In this document: positions 1 through 4,165 of the stretch, piece by piece
Layout of the letters: each line of letters begins with the position of its first letter
Numbering within the stretch: position 1 is the first letter of the stretch
The notes under the pieces: model-generated
What the model saw: the letters and a program-made list of their open reading frames with translations, nothing else
Told to the model about the DNA's origin: nothing
Database searches by the model: none
Made by a program: the position numbers and the translations under genes
Origin: an archaeon MnTg01
Lineage (GTDB): Archaea; Thermoproteota; Nitrososphaeria; Nitrososphaerales; Nitrosopumilaceae
DNA length: 5,196 bases
Assembly (NCBI GenBank): GCA_008974855.1
Contig: BFAR01000175.1
Coordinates: 1 to 5,196, forward strand
Direction of reading: 5' to 3'

Positions 1-1
1 A

Positions 2-175
2 CTTCATATTGCAACAAGAAAATCTCCCTGTGGAAGCGGAACTGAAACATATGAAAAATGGGAAATGAGAATGCACCGAAGAATTATTGACATTAATGCA
101 GATGACAAAGCTATTCGACAACTAATGAGATTAAAAATTCCAGATGACGTCTACATAGAATTATCTTTGACGTGA
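2..175 (+). CDS. rps10: 30S ribosomal protein uS10 (S10p), C-terminal part
   Basis: The left edge cuts this gene; the last 57 residues are visible, ending at TGA 173-175. uS10 is a protein of the small-subunit head. The visible part begins LHIATRKSPCGSGTETYEKW, the archaeal/eukaryotic form of the uS10 C-terminal half (T-R-K-S-P-C-G-x-G-T followed by a Trp/Phe-E-M-R-x-H-[KR]-R stretch), and runs on through R-M-H-R-R-I-I-D-I to a final beta strand, V-Y-I-E-L-S-L-T. Family members are about 100 residues, so a little under half is missing. In many archaea rps10 follows the elongation factor 1A gene, which would lie off the left edge (inference). A 41-bp gap with its own TATA-like sequence separates it from rpoP. 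Confidence 0.9.
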   Translation, partial: LHIATRKSPCGSGTETYEKWEMRMHRRIIDINADDKAIRQLMRLKIPDDVYIELSLT

Positions 176-188
176 TTATTTGTTAGCC

Positions 189-197
189 TTAAATTAT
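189..197 (+). promoter_or_regulatory. Candidate TATA element for rpoP
   Basis: The AT-rich run TTAAATTAT lies about 24 nt before the ATG at 217, inside the 41-bp gap after the uS10 stop. This is roughly the distance expected for an archaeal TATA box driving a leaderless or nearly leaderless mRNA. In DNA this AT-rich the match alone is weak; read-through from rps10 is the alternative. Confidence 0.35.
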
Positions 198-216
198 AGA
201 AAATTCTGATTAAACC

Positions 217-432
217 ATGGCTGAAGAAACTCCTGAAAATCAAATTGAGCAGACCCCAATTGATGAAACACCAGAATCTGTAAAATTTGATGTAATTTAC
301 ACTTGTTTGAGATGCGGAACCAATGTTGCAGATACTGAATTGTCAAGACTTCCAGAAATTAAATGCATTTGTGGATTTAGGGTTTTCACTAAAGCTCGAG
401 CCCCAATCGTTAAAACTATAAAGGCAATTTAA
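217..432 (+). CDS. rpoP: DNA-directed RNA polymerase subunit P (Rpb12-like zinc ribbon)
   Basis: This 71-residue protein is the small zinc-ribbon subunit of archaeal RNA polymerase, homologous to eukaryotic Rpb12, which supports assembly of the core enzyme. Residues 28-71 match the family: Y-x-C-x2-C-G at 28-34, then I-K-C-I-C-G-F-R (48-55) and K-A-R-x-P-x-V-K-T-I-K-A-I at the end. Two features are odd. Zinc ligands are C30, C33, C50 and C52, so the second knuckle is C-x-C where the family normally has C-x2-C. Residues 1-24 are an acidic Glu/Thr/Pro-rich tail absent from the usual 45-50-residue forms. The ATG at 217 is preceded by a TATA-like run. The stop lies 2 bp from the stop of the convergent C2H2 gene. 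Confidence 0.85.
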   Translation: MAEETPENQIEQTPIDETPESVKFDVIYTCLRCGTNVADTELSRLPEIKCICGFRVFTKARAPIVKTIKAI

Positions 433-434
433 AA

Positions 435-635
435 CTAATTTCTATCTTTTTTGTAACTATGATTTCTTTGTAGATGAGTGCGCATTTCTTCCATATTTGA
501 AAAAAATTGGTTGCATTCTTTACAATCGTATGGCAAATCCTTATTGTGAACTATTTCATGATGGTGCATTAGATCCTCTTGTTTTGAAAATTTTTTATCA
601 CATTTTTCGCAAGAAAATCTTTTAAAAAAAATCAT
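435..635 (-). CDS. Small tandem C2H2 zinc finger protein
   Basis: This is a 66-residue protein made almost entirely of two C2H2 fingers. Finger 1 uses C9, C12, H25, H30 and finger 2 uses C38, C41, H54, H59; both are exactly C-x2-C-x12-H-x4-H with core hydrophobics in place (F16 and L22; F45 and M51). The seven residues between fingers, NKDLPYD, resemble the TGEKPY-type linker of eukaryotic tandem fingers. It probably binds nucleic acid, or possibly protein; the target cannot be read from sequence. The ATG at 633-635 comes 2 bp after the stop of the upstream zinc-repeat gene, so the two are very likely co-transcribed. A weak GGAT lies a few bases before the ATG. Confidence in the fold is high; the function is unknown. 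Confidence 0.8.
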   Translation of the reverse strand: MIFFKRFSCEKCDKKFSKQEDLMHHHEIVHNKDLPYDCKECNQFFSNMEEMRTHLQRNHSYKKDRN

Positions 636-637
636 GT

Positions 638-1048
638 TTATCCATTACGTGCTTTGTTAGAATCCCAACATTTTCTACATAGATTTCCAGTTACTTTCCA
701 TTTACTTTTGGGGTTATATCGGAAAAAACCTAATTTAGCACCGCAAATGCTACAAAATGCTTTTTCTTCTGAAAAGATTTTTTCTTTTTTGTCAAAACAA
801 CTCTTACAAAGTAATCCTTCCATTTCCCACTGCCAGCGTGGTTCCCACAAATCAGTAATTTTTTTCTTAGACTTACATACAACACAGTTTTGTGTCATGG
901 TTCCCTCAAAATATTGTCTCATCTTATCCATATGACAATCTCCACAAAGAAGTCCTTCAATATTCCATTCCTTTTTTGGTTTATGTTTGTGTTTTAGCTC
1001 TTTTTGGCAAATGGCACAATATTTAGGGTTACGATTAAAAAACTTCAT
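638..1048 (-). CDS. Triple C4 zinc-repeat protein of unknown function
   Basis: This 136-residue protein has twelve cysteines in six C-x2-C pairs, forming three tandem C4 zinc units: C11/C14 with C35/C38, C55/C58 with C81/C84, and C99/C102 with C124/C127. Each second half follows P-x3-W-x-[IMV]-x-G-x-L-C-x2-C, with tryptophans at 28, 74 and 117 and glycines at 32, 78 and 121. The units differ by only 9-11 residues between the second Cys and the Pro, so they look like an internal triplication. The protein is basic and lacks membrane segments. I do not recognise a named family; it faintly resembles DUF4428-type zinc ribbons. It is first in a two-gene unit with the tandem C2H2 protein, so a shared nucleic-acid or protein-binding role is plausible (inference). 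The start is ATG at 1046-1048. Confidence 0.75.
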   Translation of the reverse strand: MKFFNRNPKYCAICQKELKHKHKPKKEWNIEGLLCGDCHMDKMRQYFEGTMTQNCVVCKSKKKITDLWEPRWQWEMEGLLCKSCFDKKEKIFSEEKAFCSICGAKLGFFRYNPKSKWKVTGNLCRKCWDSNKARNG

Positions 1049-1075
1049 TACTATTCTACTCTAATTTTTATTGGC

Positions 1076-1085
1076 ATATTTAATT
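1076..1085 (-). promoter_or_regulatory. Candidate TATA element for the zinc-protein unit
   Basis: Read on the minus strand, the sequence is AATTAAATAT, centred about 32 nt before the ATG at 1048. It lies in the 110-bp gap after the ribbon-helix-helix gene, so the zinc unit could have its own promoter with a very short leader. A second AT-rich run nearer the start (1064-1073) is too close to act as a TATA box for a start at 1048. The call is weak because of the base composition. Confidence 0.3.
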
Positions 1086-1158
1086 TCAGCCTAAACAGAT
1101 TTGATTATTCTAATTATAAGACAAAGAAAAAGGTTAACAGAGACATAAAGATTAATTA

Positions 1159-1302
1159 TTACTCATCCAGAAGTTTTTCAATGGCTTGACTTGCATTGAG
1201 CATGCCATTTTTTTTAGCAATTTCTTCGATCTTTTTGTATTGTTCCTCAGTGAAACAAACTGGTATTGAACGTTTTTCCATACTTGTTATTTTCTTCATC
1301 AT
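1159..1302 (-). CDS. Tiny ribbon-helix-helix (CopG-like) DNA-binding protein
   Basis: This is a 47-residue open frame, MMKKITSMEKRSIPVCFTEE at the start, followed by Q-Y-K-K-I-E-E-I-A-K-K-N-G and A-S-Q-A-I-E-K-L-L-D-E. The pattern fits a ribbon-helix-helix fold: a short beta strand (R11-F17), helix A starting after T18-E-E, a glycine turn near G33, and helix B with its N-cap at S38. Such proteins bind DNA as dimers through the strand and often repress their own promoter. Starts at the first ATG (1300-1302), the next codon, or M8 (1279-1281, giving 40 residues) are all possible; the TATA spacing favours the first. It diverges from the LOG-like gene across 59 bp. No toxin partner is visible on its downstream side; the next gene is the zinc-repeat protein. 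RHH assignment is by pattern only. Confidence 0.7.
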   Translation of the reverse strand: MMKKITSMEKRSIPVCFTEEQYKKIEEIAKKNGMLNASQAIEKLLDE

Positions 1303-1325
1303 CTAATATCCTTTGTGATTTGAAA

Positions 1326-1333
1326 ACATATTT
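1326..1333. promoter_or_regulatory. Candidate shared TATA element between the RHH and LOG-like genes
   Basis: ACATATTT sits in the 59-bp spacer, about 27 nt from the minus-strand start at 1302 and about 32 nt from the plus-strand start at 1362. It reads AAATATGT on the other strand, so one AT-rich element is placed to serve both directions. Spacing supports leaderless or near-leaderless transcripts. This is inference from position; no transcript data are available. Confidence 0.4.
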
Positions 1334-1337
1334 GATA

Positions 1338-1348
1338 GGAATATTTCC
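1338..1348. promoter_or_regulatory. Small palindrome GGAA-TAT-TTCC, possible operator
   Basis: GGAATATTTCC has perfect 4-bp arms around TAT and lies between the shared TATA element and the ATG at 1362, where a bound protein would block the LOG-like promoter. A related half, AATATCC, occurs at 1305-1311 just upstream of the RHH start. The adjacent RHH protein is an obvious candidate ligand, but short AT-rich palindromes are common by chance. Confidence 0.2.
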
Positions 1349-1361
1349 AAAAAACATCTGT

Positions 1362-1871
1362 ATGGCCAAAAGACGTCAGATTTTAGTTATAGGACATGAT
1401 GAAGCAGGGTGTACTCCGGATCATGCAAAAATGGCATATGACACCGGTAAGGAAATTGCCAAATCTGGTACCGTTTTAATCACTGGCGGTCTTGGTGGTG
1501 TAATGAAGGCAGCATCTCATGGAGCACATGATGCAGATGGACTGGTAGTTGGAATAATTCCACAAAATGATGCCTCTTTAGCAAATGAGTATTGTGACAT
1601 TGTAATTCCTACTGGAATGGGGCATACAAGAGATTTTCTTACTGCACTTTCTGCAGATGGAGTTATAGTAATTGGTGGAGGTTCGGGAACACTTACTGAA
1701 GTATGTGCATCATATGTTCACAAAAAACCAATTGCAGCATTGAAGAATTCGGGAGACGTTGCTGCAAAATATGCCGATCAATACTTGGATCATCGAAACT
1801 ATGTGAAAATAGTTGGGGTTGATTCACCTAAAGATGCTGTTAAGTATATCTTAGAACAGATAGATAAATAA
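1362..1871 (+). CDS. TIGR00725/LOG-like Rossmann nucleotide-binding protein
   Basis: This is a 169-residue single-domain protein of the SLOG superfamily, close to the TIGR00725 group. It opens with a beta strand, R-Q-I-L-V-I-G (5-11), has the T-G-G-L-G-G-V-M loop at 41-48, G-H-T-R-D at 87-91, and the signature G-G-G-S-G-T-L-T-E at 105-113, equivalent to the P-G-G-x-G-T-x2-E motif of LOG phosphoribohydrolases, with Gly in place of the Pro. LOG enzymes release cytokinin-type bases from nucleoside monophosphates; TIGR00725 members are usually of unproven function and are often mislabelled lysine decarboxylases. The length suits the family. I chose the ATG at 1362 because the fold begins there; extending the frame to 1266 would run into the divergent RHH gene and its promoter. 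The stop is 7 bp from the convergent membrane-protein gene. Confidence 0.8.
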   Translation: MAKRRQILVIGHDEAGCTPDHAKMAYDTGKEIAKSGTVLITGGLGGVMKAASHGAHDADGLVVGIIPQNDASLANEYCDIVIPTGMGHTRDFLTALSADGVIVIGGGSGTLTEVCASYVHKKPIAALKNSGDVAAKYADQYLDHRNYVKIVGVDSPKDAVKYILEQIDK

Positions 1872-1878
1872 ATTGAGT

Positions 1879-2049
1879 TTATTTAGGTGGCCCCTTGTTC
1901 ACAAAGTAAGTAACACCTAGTAAAATCCCCACTGCCAACAGAATGACTCCCACAAGAGTCATTCCTATTTCAGTAGGAATTAAAATCAAACTTAATCCTA
2001 AAATGATAATTACGATAGACCCAATTATCAGAATGTTTTTTATTTCCAT
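1879..2049 (-). CDS. Small two-helix membrane protein
   Basis: This is a 56-residue hydrophobic protein: helix 1 at about residues 5-24 (rich in Ile/Leu), a P-T-E-I-G turn at 25-29, helix 2 at about 31-50, and a short tail, NKGPPK. Lysines at 4, 52 and 56 place both ends in the cytoplasm by the positive-inside rule, giving a membrane hairpin. The ATG at 2047-2049 lies 11 bp after the stop of 3-hydroxybutyryl-CoA dehydrogenase on the same strand, so it is probably the second gene of that transcript; a GTGAT that could pair with the 16S tail overlaps the dehydrogenase stop. I recognise no family and no function follows from the sequence. The gene carries the overlapping inverted repeats at 1941-1980. 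Confidence 0.65.
   Translation of the reverse strand: MEIKNILIIGSIVIIILGLSLILIPTEIGMTLVGVILLAVGILLGVTYFVNKGPPK
1941..1980. repeat. Two overlapping inverted repeats (alternative hairpins)
   Basis: GAATGACTC (1941-1949) pairs with GAGTCATTC (1956-1964) across a 6-nt loop. ATTCCTA (1961-1967) pairs with TAGGAAT (1974-1980), also across a 6-nt loop. Both stems are perfect, and they share 1961-1964, so only one can form completely at a time. They lie within the membrane-protein coding sequence and about 70 nt beyond the LOG-like stop on the other strand. No T-run follows either stem directly, so a classical terminator is not supported. Confidence 0.6.
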
Positions 2050-2060
2050 TCTAAATCAAA

Positions 2061-3200
2061 TCACTGCATAGCAACTAATAATGGATCTGGTTCATAAAAT
2101 TGCCCATGTTTTTGTGCAAGCTGTTCTAGTTCTTTTACAATTTTTGAGATTCCGTATTCTTTAGCTGTTTCAAAAAGTGGTTTTTTAAGACCTAGTCCAA
2201 GATTTGCTGCCTTTTCAATTTCTTGAATATCGCTTGCTTCTTGTGTGACTAACCAAGCTGCATTGTTTAAAATATTTGCAAGAATTTGTTTTGGATCACA
2301 TTTTTCAGCAAGTTCTTCAGATAATGGAATTCTTTCGTATTTATCATCTGAGTATTTGTAAAACCCCTCTCCAGTTTTTTGGCCTAATTTTTTTTCATTA
2401 TAGAGTTTTTCAATTGTTGGGTGAGGCCTGATTACTTTTTTATCTCTAAGATGCATTTCTACGGTTGCTTTATGAATTACATCCATTCCTGTAAAGTCTG
2501 CTAACTCAAAAATTCCCATAGGAAATCCTAGCTTGAATTTCACAGCAGAATCAATCTCAGTCATCTTAATTCCCTGTCTTTCCATTACATAACATGCTTC
2601 ATGAACCAACGGAATGAACAATCTATTTACAATAAATCCTGGAACATCTTTTCTACATACTACTGGAACCTTTTTGATTGATTCTACATAGTCCATTGTT
2701 AATTTTACAACATTTTGTGAAGTTTTTTGTCCTGGGATAACTTCAACTAGTTTCATTAATAGAGGTGGATTAAAAAAATGAATTCCAATGAACTTTTCAG
2801 GTCTACTGATAGTATTTGCAATCTCTGTAATAGGTAAAGTACTAGTGTTTGAAGCAAATACTACATTTTCATCTGCAACACTGTCTAATTCTGAATAGAC
2901 CTTTTTTTTCAAATCCATGATTTCAGGAACTGCTTCCACTACTAAATCACATTCTTTGACCGCCTCTTTCAAATCAACTACAGGTTTTATTCTAGAATAG
3001 ATATCATTTGACTGATTTTGTGAAATTTTTTCTTTAGAAACAAGCTTGTCAAGACTCCATTTTATTTTTCCCATGGCTTTATCTAAAAACTGTTGTTCAA
3101 TGTCTCGAAGCACCACATTGTATCCTGACATTGCAGAGACTTGGGCAATTCCATGTCCCATTATTCCTGAACCTAGAACCGTGATGTTTTTTATTGTCAC
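2061..3200 (-). CDS. (S)-3-hydroxybutyryl-CoA dehydrogenase (3HCDH family)
   Basis: This cytoplasmic enzyme of 379 residues oxidises (S)-3-hydroxybutyryl-CoA to acetoacetyl-CoA with NAD+. In thaumarchaea that is the step between crotonyl-CoA hydratase and acetoacetyl-CoA thiolase in the 3-hydroxypropionate/4-hydroxybutyrate cycle. The Rossmann loop G-S-G-I-M-G is at 10-15, and D33 ending the second strand favours NAD over NADP. Catalytic positions of the family are S120 (S-N-T-S-T), H141 (G-I-H-F-F-N-P-P), E153 and N192 (P-G-F-I-V-N-R-L). The first C-terminal domain spans about 187-283, ending G-Q-K-T-G-E-G-F-Y-K-Y; residues about 303-377 form a second, shorter 3HCDH C-terminal domain. There is no fused enoyl-CoA hydratase domain, unlike the bifunctional enzyme of Sulfolobales. 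The start codon is GTG (3198-3200), about 27 nt from a TATA element shared with the divergent zinc-finger gene. Confidence 0.9.
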   Translation of the reverse strand: MTIKNITVLGSGIMGHGIAQVSAMSGYNVVLRDIEQQFLDKAMGKIKWSLDKLVSKEKISQNQSNDIYSRIKPVVDLKEAVKECDLVVEAVPEIMDLKKKVYSELDSVADENVVFASNTSTLPITEIANTISRPEKFIGIHFFNPPLLMKLVEVIPGQKTSQNVVKLTMDYVESIKKVPVVCRKDVPGFIVNRLFIPLVHEACYVMERQGIKMTEIDSAVKFKLGFPMGIFELADFTGMDVIHKATVEMHLRDKKVIRPHPTIEKLYNEKKLGQKTGEGFYKYSDDKYERIPLSEELAEKCDPKQILANILNNAAWLVTQEASDIQEIEKAANLGLGLKKPLFETAKEYGISKIVKELEQLAQKHGQFYEPDPLLVAMQ

Positions 3201-3223
3201 AAATCTTTTGACTACCAGTATCC

Positions 3224-3231
3224 TTTATAAT
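3224..3231. promoter_or_regulatory. Shared TATA element between dehydrogenase and zinc-finger genes
   Basis: TTTATAAT on the plus strand reads ATTATAAA on the minus strand, a near-symmetric archaeal TATA box. Its centre is about 27 nt from the GTG start at 3200 (minus) and about 29 nt from the TTG start at 3256 (plus). No second TATA-like element of this quality lies in the 55-bp spacer. Both genes would therefore make leaderless or nearly leaderless mRNAs. Confidence 0.55.
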
Positions 3232-3255
3232 GTATTCAAAATTTCTAAGGTTGTA

Positions 3256-3426
3256 TTGGGACTATTTAGAAAAAAAGAAGACAAGAATACAACAAAGTGT
3301 AAAGAATGTGGTTTGGAACTACATGATCCAGAGAGACTAAAACGTCACCTAAAAAAAGCTCATGGTAATGTACCTGAAAAAAAACCTGATGAGAAAAGTG
3401 GATTTTCTGAGGGCGGCATGTGGTAA
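3256..3426 (+). CDS. Single C2H2 zinc finger protein, TTG start
   Basis: This 56-residue protein begins M-G-L-F-R-K-K-E-D-K and carries one C2H2 finger, C15-x2-C18-x12-H31-x4-H36 (CKECGLELHDPERLKRHLKK in its core), followed by a Lys/Glu/Pro-rich tail ending G-F-S-E-G-G-M-W. The start is TTG at 3256: the open frame continues upstream, but there is no ATG or GTG between the divergent GTG at 3200 and here, and a TATA box sits 29 nt before this TTG. A single finger rarely gives strong sequence-specific DNA binding, so a protein or RNA contact, or binding as an oligomer, is possible (inference). It lies 5 bp before the membrane-anchored gene and is probably co-transcribed with it. Confidence 0.75.
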   Translation: MGLFRKKEDKNTTKCKECGLELHDPERLKRHLKKAHGNVPEKKPDEKSGFSEGGMW

Positions 3427-3431
3427 ATTAA

Positions 3432-3713
3432 ATGATTGAGCTAACAGATTCTCAAAGAAATGGGGCGATATTTGCTGGCGCATTTATTATTGCTGGAATT
3501 GTTATATCCACTGTGGTTTTTCCCTTTTGGAATTTAATTAGAGCAGATGTTTTTGAAGAAGTTGAAATTATTTCAAGTTTTGAGGGAGTTTGTTATGCCA
3601 ACACCTCGGACATTATTCCTAAAACAATCAAAAACTGTGATCTTGAATCTGGTACACTTGTTACCATAAAATACGGTGAGGGTCTTGCATGGGCTACAAT
3701 TGTTGAACCATAA
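3432..3713 (+). CDS. Membrane-anchored small protein of unknown function
   Basis: This 93-residue protein has one clear membrane helix at about residues 11-33 (A-I-F-A-G-A-F-I-I-A-G-I-V-I), followed by P31-F-W and a soluble part of about 57 residues. The soluble part alternates hydrophobic and polar residues in a beta-like way and ends in G-T-L-V-T-I-K-Y-G-E-G-L-A-W-A-T-I. Two cysteines, C54 and C69, could form a disulfide if the domain faces outside. There is no lipobox or obvious cleavage site, so an uncleaved anchor is more likely than an exported protein. The ATG at 3432 is 5 bp after the zinc-finger stop, which indicates an operon. I recognise no family. Confidence 0.7.
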   Translation: MIELTDSQRNGAIFAGAFIIAGIVISTVVFPFWNLIRADVFEEVEIISSFEGVCYANTSDIIPKTIKNCDLESGTLVTIKYGEGLAWATIVEP

Positions 3714-3724
3714 ATGATTATTAA

Positions 3725-3732
3725 TTTAATAA
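3725..3732 (+). promoter_or_regulatory. Candidate TATA element for the HIT gene
   Basis: TTTAATAA is centred about 27 nt before the TTG start at 3755, in the 41-bp gap after the membrane-protein stop. The spacing matches the other candidate promoters of this window and suggests that the HIT gene has its own leaderless transcript in addition to any read-through. Confidence 0.45.
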
Positions 3733-3754
3733 AACCCACTGACTACTATCACTA

Positions 3755-4165
3755 TTGAATTGCATATTTTGTAAAATAGTTAAAAAAGAAATTCCTGCTA
3801 AAATTATTTTTGAAACTGAGAAATCACTAGCATTTATGGATGCATTTCCTCTCGCCAAAGGTCACTCTTTGGTAGTCACCAAAACTCATTATGAAAAAGT
3901 CCAAGATATTTCTAAAGAAGATAATGCTGACTTGTTTGAAACAGTTAGAAGAACCATTTCTAAGGTTGATAAAATTACTGACGCAACTTTACTTGCAGTT
4001 CATAATGGCAAACAAAGTGGACAAGAAGTTCCCCATGTACATGTTCATCTAATTCCTAGAAGCTCTGAGGATTCAGCAGGACCTGTACATAGTATGTTTC
4101 CTAACCCTCCACAATTATCTGATAAAGATATCCAAACTATCTATGAGAAATTAAAAGAATCTTAA
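3755..4165 (+). CDS. HIT family (HINT/Fhit-like) nucleotide-binding hydrolase
   Basis: This 136-residue histidine-triad protein has H94-V-H96-V-H98-L-I in the family signature, preceded by the N-G-K-x-S-G-Q stretch at 84-90. The middle His of the triad is the family nucleophile, attacking the alpha phosphate of nucleotidyl substrates such as AMP-lysine, adenosine phosphoramidate or dinucleoside polyphosphates; the exact substrate cannot be told here. C3-x2-C6 at the N terminus, together with H45 and H94, fits the zinc site of many prokaryotic HIT proteins. The start is TTG at 3755, chosen because M-N-C-I-F-C-K-I-V is the usual family beginning and a TATA-like element lies 27 nt upstream. Its TAA directly abuts the TAA of the convergent DnaJ-Fer gene, with no base between them. 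Confidence 0.88.
   Translation: MNCIFCKIVKKEIPAKIIFETEKSLAFMDAFPLAKGHSLVVTKTHYEKVQDISKEDNADLFETVRRTISKVDKITDATLLAVHNGKQSGQEVPHVHVHLIPRSSEDSAGPVHSMFPNPPQLSDKDIQTIYEKLKES

Noticed and set aside
590..800. T-rich runs on the plus strand as archaeal terminators
   Set aside because: They are the complement of lysine and phenylalanine codons in the minus-strand zinc genes and do not follow a plus-strand gene end.
654..935. Plus-strand open frame of 93 codons opposite the zinc-repeat gene
   Set aside because: It lies wholly antisense to the triple C4 protein, whose repeat pattern is clearly real; the plus-strand product has no recognisable composition or motif.
1004..1189. Plus-strand open frame of 61 codons
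   Set aside because: It overlaps the start of the zinc-repeat gene, its promoter region and the end of the RHH gene; the product is low-complexity and has no motif.
1159..1302. RHH protein as the antitoxin of a toxin-antitoxin pair
   Set aside because: No small toxin-like gene is adjacent on the same strand; its neighbours are the zinc-repeat protein and a divergent LOG-like gene.
1266..1361. N-terminal extension of the LOG-like protein by 32 residues
   Set aside because: The extension would overlap the divergent RHH gene and the promoter spacer, and the Rossmann fold begins at the ATG at 1362.
1941..1964. 9-bp hairpin as an intrinsic terminator for the LOG-like gene
   Set aside because: No T-run follows it on either strand and it lies inside a coding frame, so it is reported as a structural repeat instead.
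3046..3255. Upstream extension of the single C2H2 frame
   Set aside because: It runs antisense through the start of the dehydrogenase gene and across the TATA element; the TTG at 3256 is the only start codon between the TATA element and the conserved finger.
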